DNA from: Paraniabella hibiscisoli
Lineage (GTDB): Bacteria; Bacteroidota; Bacteroidia; Chitinophagales; Chitinophagaceae
Length of the DNA stretch: 64,000 nt
NCBI RefSeq assembly: GCF_022512515.1
Contig: NZ_JAKWBK010000001.1
Coordinates: 4,526,001 to 4,590,000, forward strand
Direction: 5' to 3'
In this document: one piece after another, positions 52,092-61,924 of the stretch
Numbering within the stretch: the stretch's first letter is position 1
Layout of the letters: every line of letters begins with the position of its first letter
Notes under the pieces: generated by a model
What the model was told of the DNA's origin: nothing
The model's input: only the letters and a program-made list of their open reading frames with translations
Database searches by the model: none
Position numbers and translations under genes: made by a program

Positions 52092-53692
52092 GTGAATAAT
52101 ATTTCAAGATTACAAAAGGGGGTATTTTTTGCCTTGCCACTATTAACACTTGTTGCCGCTATTTTATTTAGCGGGTGCAGAAAAGACCTGGGCAACTATT
52201 CCTACAACCGGGTAGACACATTGGTTTTTGGTAATTTTCAGGGATCTTATAATGTACAATTAGGGACGAGCCCGGGAATCCTTCCTGTGTTGACCTTTAA
52301 GCAGGGTACACCGTTCGTTGACAGTAATTATACTTACGAGTGGGTTTGTTATAATAATTCTGTAGCCACTGCTTCAGAACGAAGAAGCACTTTACATCGC
52401 TTAAAAAACCTGGATGTTGTATTAGGTTTGAGTGTTGGCTCCTATAGTTGTTATTATGTAGTAACCGACAAATCCAATGGTGTTACCTGGCAGAAAGCAT
52501 TTATCCTTACTGTTTCCGGTAGTATAAAAAAGCAGGGTGGTTTGTGCTCAACGAAATAGATTCGGCCGCCAGGTTGGATTATTACCAAGAAGATCAGGCC
52601 AATTGGGGTACTTTTCCAACCATCTACAAAAACCTGCCCGCTCTTATTAAAGACCAGACTAACCCGGCATTATCCCTTGAAATAACCGGGAAGCCATTGT
52701 CGATAGAAACCTTTACCAACAGGGATCCTGTTAATACTGCCAATAAATATTGGTTGTATATTAATACTACAGCTTCTACTGAGAAAATCAATATTACTGA
52801 TGGTTTTCTTTGGAATAAAGTGAAATACCTTTTTGCGAATGAAACTGTTATCGGTGAACCTAAAAGAGCTGAAGTTTTGCTTCCAACCAGTGGCGGAACG
52901 TCTTATGCTTTTGCCGATGGAAACCTGTATTTATATAATTATGCTATCCTGTCGTACTATGGTACACCAATTAATAAAACAGGAGCCACAGGTATTACGT
53001 TTAAAATAGCACCTTATTTTGCGTCTCCTGTTACCGCTTATATGCATAATATATTCTTCGATGCAGATAACAGGCGTTTCGTAAGAACTTCAAGCAACAG
53101 CTCCGGTGCTTCTATTATCAGTACGCCCACACAGGCTTTCGATTTGCAGTATGTGGCCAAAGACCTGGTATGGCTGGGTTTTACGAGGGCATTTAACGGG
53201 CAGGCAGTAGCTGTTTTAAAAGATGGCGGTCAATACTACCTGGCAAGAATTGCTTTTAGCTATACAGCCAGTTCTCCAACCATCACAGCCATATCTATTG
53301 AAAATTTAACTACTTTTTTAACTGGTATTGCCAATGCAGACCGGTTTGTATTGGATCAGCAATATGGGTACCTGTTCTACTCAGTTGGCAGTAAGCTCTA
53401 CCAGTATGATATGGACAATAAAATACTTAAAGAAGCTTACGATTTTGGTACAAGAAAAATCTCAATGTTAAAAGTCAATCGTCTCATGACAGCTTATACT
53501 GTTACCGGTCGTTTTGCCGCTCCGGGTTACGCAATTATAGTAGCAACCTATGATGCTGCTGCCCCCAATACTACCGGTCAGGTCGAGTTTTTTAAAGCCC
53601 CTGAACTACTGGGTGCTTTAACCAAGTACCAGGAGCCTTTTACAGGATTAGGCAAGGTGGTAGATGTTAAATACAGCGAATTAAGTAATTAA
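52092..53692 (+). CDS. PKD-like family lipoprotein (frame broken once)
   Basis: About 533 residues when joined. GTG start, signal peptide with lipobox LFSGC, then RKDLGNYSYNRVDTLVFG, typical of the PKD-like (PF16407-type) lipoproteins, followed by a beta-rich domain with repeats of about 60 residues (NLYLYNYAIL, YLFYSVGSKLYQYDMDNK), beta-propeller-like in look. The frame breaks at 52535-52537 (GGG); a fourth G gives KKQGWFVLNEIDSAARL. 30 bp after the DUF4843 gene. Confidence 0.82.
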
Positions 53693-53708
53693 ATCAATAA
53701 AAGCGTTT

Positions 53709-55102
53709 ATGATGTATTATAAAAAAATGTTCCGTAAAAAATACACAACGGCAATGCTGCTGGGGCTTTCTTTATCGGCAAGCGCGCAAAAGCCCGTTAC
53801 CATTGAGGGATCTTTTGCCCGGGAAAAATTTGCGGAGGTAAAACTCTTTAAAGTAGAAGACGGCGTAAGTAAGCCTGTTGCTACTGCGCAGCCTAATAGC
53901 AAAGGGAAATTCGGATTCCAGTTTTTTCCGGAATACGAAGGTTTGTATTTGCTAGGCACAGGAACCAATGTCAATCCCCAGGGTAATTACAAGTTCTGGC
54001 TAAAAGGCGGAGATAAGCTGGGTATTTCCATCAATGATACGGCCTATAGTTTAACAGGCGTTTTGAATTCTAAAGAGAACCAGGTTTTGACCCAGTGGTA
54101 TAAAATGTCCTGGGCGGTAGAGTGGAAATCTATTTACTTTAACAGGAGTCATAGCACTTATGTAGATTTTTTCCCGGAGCTAAACAGCTTATTGCCTAAA
54201 GCCAAAGCCTGGTTAGCTGTGCCAAAAGCAACCGGTAACAAAAAGTTTGAAGCGGCTTTAAAAGATATCGTAAACCTCGACCTGGCATTTTTTGCTGTCA
54301 ATTTTTTAAATACACCGCGCAGTGCCCATCCTGATAAAGAAGAGCTTCCTGATTATTACACATCAGTGTCGGTTAACAATACTTTCCCTACGGCCCAAAA
54401 GGCATACAATTATCCCTGGGGATACGCGCTTTTTCAACTATCCTGATGCGTGACCGTATGAAAAGCGGGGAAAAACCCAAGACAGGTCTGGAAGGTACCA
54501 AAGCCGTATTTATGCTGATCAGCAACGATACGTTAAAGGGTGATTTTGCGCTTGAGCAGGCCGCCGCTATAAAAGACTACGGAAAATATCTTGAGTTTAA
54601 AACCGGCGTAGAAGAATATATACTCACTGAAACCCAGAAGCAGCGCGAGTTCCAGATCAATAGCGCACTTGCCACTTTAAAACCGGGAGATAAAGGTTAT
54701 GAATTTAAGTTTGAGGACAAAAACGGCAAGAATGTTTCCTTCTCTGACCTGAAAGGTAAAGTGGTTTTGATCGATACCTGGGCTACCTGGTGTGGACCTT
54801 GTAAAGTAGAAATTCCTCATCTGAAAAAACTGGAAGAAGCAATGCAGGGAAAAGACGTGGCAATCGTCAGTATTTCAGTTGATGAGGAAAAGGATAAAGA
54901 CAAATGGAAAAAAATGATCGAAGATCAAAGTTTGGGTGGCATACAGCTCTTTGCCAGTGGGTGGAGCGATATCACTAAATACTATAAAATTACAGGTATC
55001 CCACGTTTTATGGTTTTTGATAAGCAAGGCAAGATCGTTACCGTTGATGCGCCCCGGCCTTCTTCACCCGACCTAAAACCATTGCTGGAAAAATATCTTT
55101 AA
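53709..55102 (+). CDS. TlpA-family thiol:disulfide protein with DUF4369-like N-terminus (frame broken once)
   Basis: About 464 residues when joined. Signal peptide (LSLSASA), N-terminal beta-sandwich DUF4369-like region (about 25-130), helical linker, then thioredoxin fold with WATWCGPCKVEIPHLKKLEE and cis-Pro in TGIPRFMVF. Periplasmic or outer-membrane-associated reductase. The frame breaks at 54430-54434 (five T; a sixth gives YALFSTILMRDRM). 16 bp after the PKD-like gene, so in the same operon. Confidence 0.87.
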
Positions 55103-55139
55103 TCTGGTACATCTATACCGGGTTCCATAAAATCTATAA

Positions 55140-55163
55140 CGGTAGTTAGCTGTTTAACTACCG
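55140..55163 (+). terminator. Hairpin after the TlpA gene
   Basis: CGGTAGTTA and TAACTACCG form a 9-bp stem with a 6-nt loop. The downstream TATTTCTC is a weak T tract. It may partly limit transcription into the thioredoxin and protease genes. Confidence 0.45.
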
Positions 55164-55196
55164 CTATTTCTCAAATAGTATTATAAAATAATAGTG

Positions 55197-56348
55197 ATGA
55201 AAAAACTGTTCATGTTTTTCATAGTGTTCTTATTGTGCGGGTACCTAAAGGCCCAGGAGCCGGAAGTGTTACAACATTTTTCAAGCTGGAACGAAGTACT
55301 TGCAAAAGCCAGGCAAAGCAATAAGCTCATATTTATTGATGTATACTTTACAGGCTGCCACCCCTGTGCCGTTATGGACAAAGAGGTCTTCACGAATAAA
55401 CAGGTAAAAGAGAAATTGACGAATGAGTTCATTGGTGTAAAAACCGATATCCTGAAAGAGCAATTGGGCGACTCTATTGTGCGTAAATATCAAACAATGG
55501 GATTTCCCACCTTCCTCGTACTGTCAAAAGACGGCGATTTAATTGCCGCTACTAACGGTTTTGCCGATGTTGGCGTGTTGATGAAATTTATGACCAAGGC
55601 TGTGGGGCTAAATCAGCAGAAAACGTATCTCACGGGCTTTTCTCCTGCCTTAAATGTAGCTTATCCACAGGTATACCTCGACTATTTCGGCAAAGAACGC
55701 AGGCGTATAGAGGACTCAGTTGCCAACAGTTGGATCATTCAAAAAAAGGCACTTAACAGGGAAGCAGCCGATATGCTGTTTATGGTAACCCGCAAACCCG
55801 CTCCACAGTTACAGGAAGACTTTATTAAGAACTATAACGGGTATCGGGCATTGTACGGGGACGCCCTTGTACTAGGTAAAGCCGCCAACATTCTTACTGC
55901 CAATTTAAAGGAAAAACTAAATGAACGTAACGACGAATTATTTATCAGCTTCCTGAAGACATACGAGAACAAATTTCCGGCAGAAGATTGGAAGATTATC
56001 CGGTTTTTACTGGCAGATCATTATTATAATGGTATTGCCAAAAACACAGATGCCTTCCTGGGTTTTATTGCTGTTAACCCGGTTTTATACAAAAACTATT
56101 ATGGCGCAATGGTAAGTACACTTACCGGCAAGCAACCGGTTACTGCGGAAAGACTTTCATTGCTGGGCCGTTGGGGCGCAGCGGGAATTGATGAAAATAC
56201 CGCTTTTGAAACAATTCTGGCCATTGCCAAAATACATAAACAGCAAAATGATATCGAAGGCTATAAGAAATATGTAAGCCTGGCTATTGAAAAGGCTGGT
56301 AAATACGAAGTGGATACAAAAGCCTATGAAGCTATGTTGACCAATTAA
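55197..56348 (+). CDS. Secreted thioredoxin-fold protein with CHPC site
   Basis: 383 residues from the ATG at 55197 (a GTG sits one codon upstream). Signal peptide (cleavage after LKA), thioredoxin-like domain with FIDVYFTGCHPCAVMD at about residue 45 and cis-Pro in MGFPTFLVL, then about 230 helical residues with no recognised domain (LFMVTRKPAPQLQEDF onward). CHPC is unusual for bulk thioredoxin, more like DsbA/thioredoxin-7 sites, which are often oxidising. 94 bp after the TlpA stop. Confidence 0.84.
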   Translation: MKKLFMFFIVFLLCGYLKAQEPEVLQHFSSWNEVLAKARQSNKLIFIDVYFTGCHPCAVMDKEVFTNKQVKEKLTNEFIGVKTDILKEQLGDSIVRKYQTMGFPTFLVLSKDGDLIAATNGFADVGVLMKFMTKAVGLNQQKTYLTGFSPALNVAYPQVYLDYFGKERRRIEDSVANSWIIQKKALNREAADMLFMVTRKPAPQLQEDFIKNYNGYRALYGDALVLGKAANILTANLKEKLNERNDELFISFLKTYENKFPAEDWKIIRFLLADHYYNGIAKNTDAFLGFIAVNPVLYKNYYGAMVSTLTGKQPVTAERLSLLGRWGAAGIDENTAFETILAIAKIHKQQNDIEGYKKYVSLAIEKAGKYEVDTKAYEAMLTN

Positions 56349-56356
56349 AAAAATAA

Positions 56357-57586
56357 ATGATAAAGAAGATTTTTTTAGGTATCAATTTATTGTTCCTGGG
56401 TGTGGCTGTACAGGCACAGGAAGCTGAATTGAAAGCCAGGATAGAGAAAGTGAGCGCCGCATTTTTGATGCATACAGATAGCCTGATGCGCCCTTTTCTT
56501 GCAAAAGATTTTTCTGTAGGGGCTTACATGGGCCGGGCAGCCCTGAAAAACCTGAATGCTGTTTTGAGCAATTATAAATTAAACACCCTCGTGTATGACC
56601 GGCTGCAGCAAAAGGATTCCACCTGGCTGGTATCAGCAAAAGGCCACAATACAGATAGTTTCGTTACTCATTTTTACTTTAATAAGAATCTTGAATTGCG
56701 GCACTTCGATATCGCTGATCAATTATATGGGATGAACCGCAATACCGAAAGCCGAAAAGTAGCCACCATCCCCTTTGAAAGCCGCAATGGGTCTATCATT
56801 CTTACGGTTACGCTTAACAAAAGTCAAAGGCCTTTGAAATTACTTTTCGATACCGGCGCAGATGGCATGATGATCCATAAGGCACTAGCCGATACATTGG
56901 GGCTTGTTGTTTCTCATCAGCAACAGGCTTCTGTGGTAGGCGGTAATATTGATATTACGATATCCCGAAATAACACGGTGCACTTAAATGGTTTTGCTAT
57001 TGATCAACAAAGTATTGCCATATTTGGTAACCGGGAGTCGGGAACAGATGGCATTATTGGTAATACCATTGCCAAACGTTATATCACTTATGTAGACTAT
57101 GATAGGAAGGAAATAACGCTTTATACCTTCGGAAAATTCAATGATTTTCAAAATGGAGAAAGAGTACCGGTAGATGTATCCTCGGGTAATATGCAAATGG
57201 ATGCCATATTAAGCGTGCAAAAAGAAAAGCCAATAGACGCAAAGTTTATTTTAGATACCGGAGCAGGATACGACCTGATTGTTTTTCGGCCACTGGTTTT
57301 AAAACACAAATTATTGGTAGATGGATTTAAGGCAGACTCGTCAGGCGCTACAGTAAGTATGGGTATATCTACACCGGTTTTTTACGGAAAAGCCAGTCAG
57401 CTAAAACTATTGCCCGGCCTTACTGTAAATAATTTACCTGTTACCTTAATGGGGAGCGGTTCCAGCGCTGCCTCCTGGCGACCAGGAACGGATGGTTCGC
57501 TCGGGATCCGGTTTATTTCGAGGTACAATTTTGTAATCAACCTGATGGAAAAGTACGTAGCTTTTGTTCCCCTGAAAAAGAGCTAA
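56357..57586 (+). CDS. Secreted double retropepsin-like aspartic protease
   Basis: 409 residues. Signal peptide (cleavage after AVQA), an NTF2-like N-terminal region to about residue 135, then two pepsin-half-like modules, each with an aspartic motif: LLFDTGADGMM at about residue 165 and FILDTGAGYDL at about 300. Two DTGA motifs in one chain would form a pepsin-like pair without needing dimerisation. 8 bp after the thioredoxin gene, so co-transcribed with it. Substrate unknown. Confidence 0.86.
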   Translation: MIKKIFLGINLLFLGVAVQAQEAELKARIEKVSAAFLMHTDSLMRPFLAKDFSVGAYMGRAALKNLNAVLSNYKLNTLVYDRLQQKDSTWLVSAKGHNTDSFVTHFYFNKNLELRHFDIADQLYGMNRNTESRKVATIPFESRNGSIILTVTLNKSQRPLKLLFDTGADGMMIHKALADTLGLVVSHQQQASVVGGNIDITISRNNTVHLNGFAIDQQSIAIFGNRESGTDGIIGNTIAKRYITYVDYDRKEITLYTFGKFNDFQNGERVPVDVSSGNMQMDAILSVQKEKPIDAKFILDTGAGYDLIVFRPLVLKHKLLVDGFKADSSGATVSMGISTPVFYGKASQLKLLPGLTVNNLPVTLMGSGSSAASWRPGTDGSLGIRFISRYNFVINLMEKYVAFVPLKKS

Positions 57587-57646
57587 GCTTTCTAATCGAC
57601 CTTTAAAAACAATCTTTACACTGTAAGCATATTCAATCGGCGCTGT

Positions 57647-58135
57647 TTATAACCCACTTGCAAATACCTGGGTCCAGTAAGCTCCTGCTTTAGCGGCGCC
57701 CATTTCTGTAGCATTTCTATTCATAATGTTTTTGCAATGGCCCGTACTGTTCAGCCAACTATACATAACATCATCAACAGTTTGCTGGCCCATGGCAATG
57801 TTTTCGGCAAAAAAACTCCATTTATAGCCGGCAGCAGTAATGCGGGTTCCGGGATTGGAATTGCGGTTGCCGGTATGGCTGAGCTTCTTTCGGCTGTTCA
57901 TATAATTGCTATGAGCTTGGGCTGCCGATTCAAGCCGGTCATTCCATTTTAAAGGTTTAACAGGTGGCATGCTGGCGCCACCGCATTTACAGCCTTTACT
58001 ACGTATTTTATTAACTGCCTGCAGCAGGTCGCGCGGGTTGGCAGAATTGGAGCCGTTTTGTCCCGATTGTGCGGTAGAACAACTAAAGCTAGTAAAAAGC
58101 AGGCTAAATAGCAGGATAGGGGCAGTGATCTTCAT
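57647..58135 (-). CDS. CAP-domain (SCP/PR-1-like) lipoprotein
   Basis: 162 residues. Lipobox TSFSC (Cys19), low-complexity Ser/Asn stretch, then a small CAP domain: LLQAVNKIRSKGCKCGG, LESAAQAHSNYMN, SHTGNRNSNPGTRI, FFAENIAMGQQTVDDVMYSW and GHCKNIMNRNATEMGAA, with the His/Glu metal cluster of the family. Secreted, function unknown. 10 bp downstream of the cysteine-rich lipoprotein gene. Confidence 0.9.
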   Translation of the reverse strand: MKITAPILLFSLLFTSFSCSTAQSGQNGSNSANPRDLLQAVNKIRSKGCKCGGASMPPVKPLKWNDRLESAAQAHSNYMNSRKKLSHTGNRNSNPGTRITAAGYKWSFFAENIAMGQQTVDDVMYSWLNSTGHCKNIMNRNATEMGAAKAGAYWTQVFASGL

Positions 58136-58145
58136 TGCAGGAAGA

Positions 58146-58616
58146 TTATTGTTTTTTATGTTCTTTTTTATAAGCAGCGCTCAGCGCTTCCAGCTTTTCA
58201 AGAAAAGGACGAATAGTTGAAACCGCCTCGTTGGAGCTGCCGCCGTAAGAAATGGAATGAGTATAATTTTTGTCTTTGAGTGTTACCCTCACATCACAGC
58301 CATCGGCGCAAACATTGCAAAGATTGATATGAATGTTATTAAACTGCTCTTTATTGACAAGGGCGCTTAATTCTTTCCATAGTGTTTTATCTGTAGCGGT
58401 AACAGTTTCCGTTGTTTGTGCCTGGTCGCAGGAAGGGTAGTAACGGTATACTGATTGATCGGCATTGATAACGAGTGAATCTCCACCCGTACACCAGCCA
58501 CAAACTGTGCTGATGCTGATGGTAAGATCATTGTTGGAAACCAGCGCAGATTTTCTCTGGCAACCGGCGGCTGCCAGTACAATAGAAATAATAAATACGA
58601 CGATCGGGTATCTCAT
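58146..58616 (-). CDS. Cysteine-containing lipoprotein of unknown function
   Basis: 156 residues. Lipobox AAAGC (Cys19), then two cysteine patches: TVCGWCTGGDSLV near residue 40 and NLCNVCADGCDVRV near residue 100. These could bind iron-sulfur or heme, or form disulfides. No family recognised. It lies 46 bp downstream of the radical SAM gene and directly upstream of the CAP gene on the same strand, so all three may be co-expressed. Confidence 0.7.
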   Translation of the reverse strand: MRYPIVVFIISIVLAAAGCQRKSALVSNNDLTISISTVCGWCTGGDSLVINADQSVYRYYPSCDQAQTTETVTATDKTLWKELSALVNKEQFNNIHINLCNVCADGCDVRVTLKDKNYTHSISYGGSSNEAVSTIRPFLEKLEALSAAYKKEHKKQ

Positions 58617-58662
58617 CAGCTAAAAACTGTTTAAGCGTTGTACACCCTACACTTCAAAAATG

Positions 58663-59972
58663 CTACCAATGTGCAAAGTCCAGCTCGTAATTTCCTTTGA
58701 TTCTCTCCATCGGCGGGTTAAAATAGCCGTACTTCAGGTCGGGGAACTCGTTGCGTATTTCCTGTAGTAATTGTTGTACACCCATGCATTCACCGGTATC
58801 GGTAGCGCCAATCTTGCCCAGGTACCAATCGGGATCGATATTAAAATTACGCCACTGTATCATTTTAAGATTCGTGTCTTTGATTAGTTTGCGCAGGGCT
58901 TCATATTCTGCAATGCTATCCGTCATACCCGGGAATACGAAATAGTTGATCGAGGTCCAGCCGCCAAAACTGTTCACCACTTTCAGGCTCTCAATAATAT
59001 CTTCAAATTCGTAATTATTAGGACGGTAATAGGGCATGTATACTTCCGGACGCGCGCTGTTGGTACTTACCCTAATGGAGTTCAAACCAGCTTCGCATAA
59101 TCTTTTAACGGCATCTGGTTTCGATCCGTTGGTATTGATATTAATGCTGCCTTTATCAGTATGCTTTCTTATTTCTATAATTGCCTTTTCGATGGTTTCC
59201 CACATCAGGAGCGGTTCGCCCTCACAACCCTGTCCAAAACTGATCAGTGGGAAGGGAGCTGTTTCAAATGCGGTACCGTAAATTCTACGATTTCCTCCAC
59301 CGATGGTTTAAACTTCAGGCGATCCTGCGTAGAAACGATGGTTTCTTCATCAGGCTGCAGGGAAATGCATCCTACACAATTCGCATTACATGCCGGCGAT
59401 GCGGGTACCGGGCATTCCCATCTGCCCATAAAATAATTACGGGCGGCCGGGCAATGATAGGTAAGGGCACAATTCTCAGCCAGGTGCTTCACCAGCCTGT
59501 TATGGGGGTAAGCGCTGATCAGGTGCTCCACACCGGTCTCTACTTTTTCGGTATTAAAGCCGCTGCATTCCTGCCTGATGTCCTGCTCAATACGCATGGC
59601 CGGCACATAAAACTTTTCATCCTGCCAACCTACAGCGGTGTAACAAAAGAGTGGAAGGGTAGGCGCGTCAGGTGCGGTTTCGTAAGCAGAGAGGTAAAAG
59701 CCGGTATGTGCAGGCGGAATAAAAGCCGCTACAGCCCAACCTTTTTCACAAAGCCTCATATCGCCGGTTTCTACATCAATACCGATACCTCTGCGACCCG
59801 GCAACTCGTATAAAGAACCGCCATCGGGTAGCTCAATCCACTCGTCCTCAGGAATGGGCATGGCATCCCAGCCGGTACGGCCGGTAACATATAAAGAAGT
59901 ATCCTCGAAAATATTGCCTTTTCCGTCAGAGTATAAAATATAGGGAGATGATGTGAGGCTATTATGTTTCAA
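58663..59972 (-). CDS. Radical SAM protein with N-terminal beta domain (frame broken once)
   Basis: About 436 residues when joined. The iron-sulfur triad is late, at about residue 200: C-NAN-C-VG-C (CxxxCxxC), preceded by about 170 residues of beta-rich sequence with acidic turns and PNHNRL-type helices. After it: SFGQGCEGEPLL, INTNGSKPDAV and GLNSIRVSTNSARPEV, standard radical SAM strands. The frame breaks at 59272-59273 (GG on plus; a third base gives VPAFETAPFPLISFGQGCEG). Product and substrate unknown; no peptide precursor gene is adjacent. Confidence 0.85.
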
Positions 59973-60038
59973 TTACTCAATTTTAATGATAACAGGTGAC
60001 AGATGACAGCAGTACTGTCAACTGCGAACTGTCAATTG

Positions 60039-60575
60039 TCAAACTAACTTTGTCCTGCAAAAGTCGTTAAATTCCTGTTCATTTACCGCATTATCTGCAT
60101 ATTCTATTTCATGCTGGTAAATTTTATTGTTTTTGAGATCGATGGTAAGAATATCATCTTTTAAGATCAGGTTGCTGATATCGGACCAGGGAATATTTTT
60201 GCCGGGAATGTTGGATAACTAATACCGCCTTGCTGAACGTCTATTTTTAGCTTTCGCGTTGAAATGAAGTAAAGACCCGCCAGCAGGAGATTCACCCAGA
60301 TTCCGGCATTATAGGGGTGCGGCTCCAGAGAAGTGCAATGGTCACTAGCAACAATGCATTAGACATGAGCGGCTTCTTCTTTTATAGGCCCTGTAATCCC
60401 AGCTTATTCTAAAAACTGCAAGAACTAATAATAGCAGGTAAATTCCCTGCCCCCATGCTTCCTGCTCCGAACCAAGTAAGTATAAGCCCGCTATATTCAG
60501 CAGGATAATGCTATACGAAAACACCTGGTAAGTAACCAGTTTCTTATTAGGAATAACAAATTGATAGCTGGACAA
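60039..60575 (-). CDS. Four-helix membrane protein with PH-like tail (frame broken three times)
   Basis: About 179 residues when joined. Four predicted transmembrane helices in two pairs (YSIILLNIAGLYLL, GIYLLLLVLAVF, NALLLVTIALLW, IWVNLLLAGLYFIS), then a PH-like C-terminal stretch STRKLKIDVQQGGISYPNIPGKNIPW and KDDILTIDLKNNKIYQHEI. Frame breaks in an A run near 60375-60385, a C run near 60312-60317 and CC near 60208-60212; each needs one base. Inner membrane, function unknown. 52 bp downstream of the agmatinase-family gene on the same strand. Confidence 0.6.
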
Positions 60576-60627
60576 TAAAATAATTTTCGAGTTTCATGTA
60601 ACTAATTAAATTTGAGATAAAATTTAA

Positions 60628-61668
60628 TTAGTTACTGGTAGTTAATGCGTTACAAAGTTTAAATAAAGCTCTGGCTCCTACATTAGCATTCCATTCTGTG
60701 TCGCCAACGCCTACTTCCACCAGGTCAAAGCCAATTACTTTACGTCCGCTTTTAAGGATCTCGTGAAAGAGGTAAAACATACGATCCAGCTCAAACCCAC
60801 CAGGAACCGGTGTGCCGGTATTGGGGCAAAGTTTGGGATCGAGGCCGTCGATATCAAAACTAATATGCACTTTTTCGGGAAGGCTGCTAATAATTTCCGC
60901 AGCAATTTCGCGGAAGGTATCACCGCCAAACTGCCTTTCCTTAATATCCTGGTCAAAATAGGGAATCACCCGACCGTTGCTGCTTTGAATATATTCCCAC
61001 TCATCCTGGCTCATATCCCGCACACCCACCTGGGTAATGGTTTTGATCTGCGGAATCTCATTCAGCGCATTATACATAATACTGGCATGCGAATATTTAA
61101 AACCCTCGTAAGCCTTTTTCAGGTCACAATGGGCGTCTATCTGCAAAATACCGTACTCATCATGTTGTTCGGCCAAAGCCTTATACAGGCCGAAAGGGGT
61201 ACTATGATCACCACCCAACAAACCCACCAGCTTCCCGTTCTCCAGGTGCGTTTTTGCCTGCCTGTATACCCAATCGTTGAGATAGTCGCCGCCTTCGTTT
61301 ACTTCCCTGATGGATTTACACATGAACTGGTTGGCTTTTAACTCTTCCCCGCGGGAGATATAATCAATATACAATTCAGCCTCCCTTCGCAGGTAAGCGC
61401 TTTTCAACTGTAATTGCTTATCGGTGGGGGTAAGATAAAAACCTCTTTTCCAGGCATCAGGAAACTGAGGATCGTACAGGTCAACTTGCAAACTGGCTCT
61501 GCAAATAGCTTCAGGAGCTTTTGCTGTACCCGATCCGTAACTTACTGTTACTTCCCAGGGCACACTTATAACAATCAGATCAGCATTTTCTTCTGTACTG
61601 GGCAACCCAAAAACATTATTTTCAGGGTTACTAACTGCATTTTGATCGAAATTTTTTAAATCCAACAT
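60628..61668 (-). CDS. Agmatinase/arginase-family ureohydrolase
   Basis: 346 residues, intact. Binuclear manganese motifs in order: GLLGGDHS, LQIDAHCDLKKAY and ISFDIDGLDPKLCP, with the six metal ligands present. Hydrolyses a guanidino substrate to urea plus amine; agmatine, arginine or formiminoglutamate are candidates. The N-terminal GLPSTEENADL and the late HEILKSGRKVIGFDLVEVGVG match the agmatinase-like Bacteroidota group. Cytoplasmic. Confidence 0.92.
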   Translation of the reverse strand: MLDLKNFDQNAVSNPENNVFGLPSTEENADLIVISVPWEVTVSYGSGTAKAPEAICRASLQVDLYDPQFPDAWKRGFYLTPTDKQLQLKSAYLRREAELYIDYISRGEELKANQFMCKSIREVNEGGDYLNDWVYRQAKTHLENGKLVGLLGGDHSTPFGLYKALAEQHDEYGILQIDAHCDLKKAYEGFKYSHASIMYNALNEIPQIKTITQVGVRDMSQDEWEYIQSSNGRVIPYFDQDIKERQFGGDTFREIAAEIISSLPEKVHISFDIDGLDPKLCPNTGTPVPGGFELDRMFYLFHEILKSGRKVIGFDLVEVGVGDTEWNANVGARALFKLCNALTTSN

Positions 61669-61835
61669 AGCTTAAAAAATTTGAAAGGGGCCGCAAGATA
61701 CACCGATTATATGATAAGGGAGATTAAAATATACTAATTTCATGATGCTCAAAATCCTGGTTAGGTGATGCGGCTTGGAGAGGCTCAAAGAAATTTAAAT
61801 TGACATAGATTATCGTAACAAACTTATTTTCAATT

Positions 61836-61870
61836 AAAAACCTCACAAGTTATTAGCCTGTGAGGTTTTT
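61836..61870. terminator. Bidirectional terminator
   Basis: AAAAACCTCACA (61836-61847) and TGTGAGGTTTTT (61859-61870): perfect 12-bp arms, 11-nt loop, A/T-rich outer ends that provide T runs both ways. It follows the msrA stop on the minus strand. Confidence 0.85.
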
Positions 61871-61924
61871 ATATTGTCCTTCTTGCTCCGTACTTTTATT
61901 TAAACAAAAACCAAGCCTAACCCG

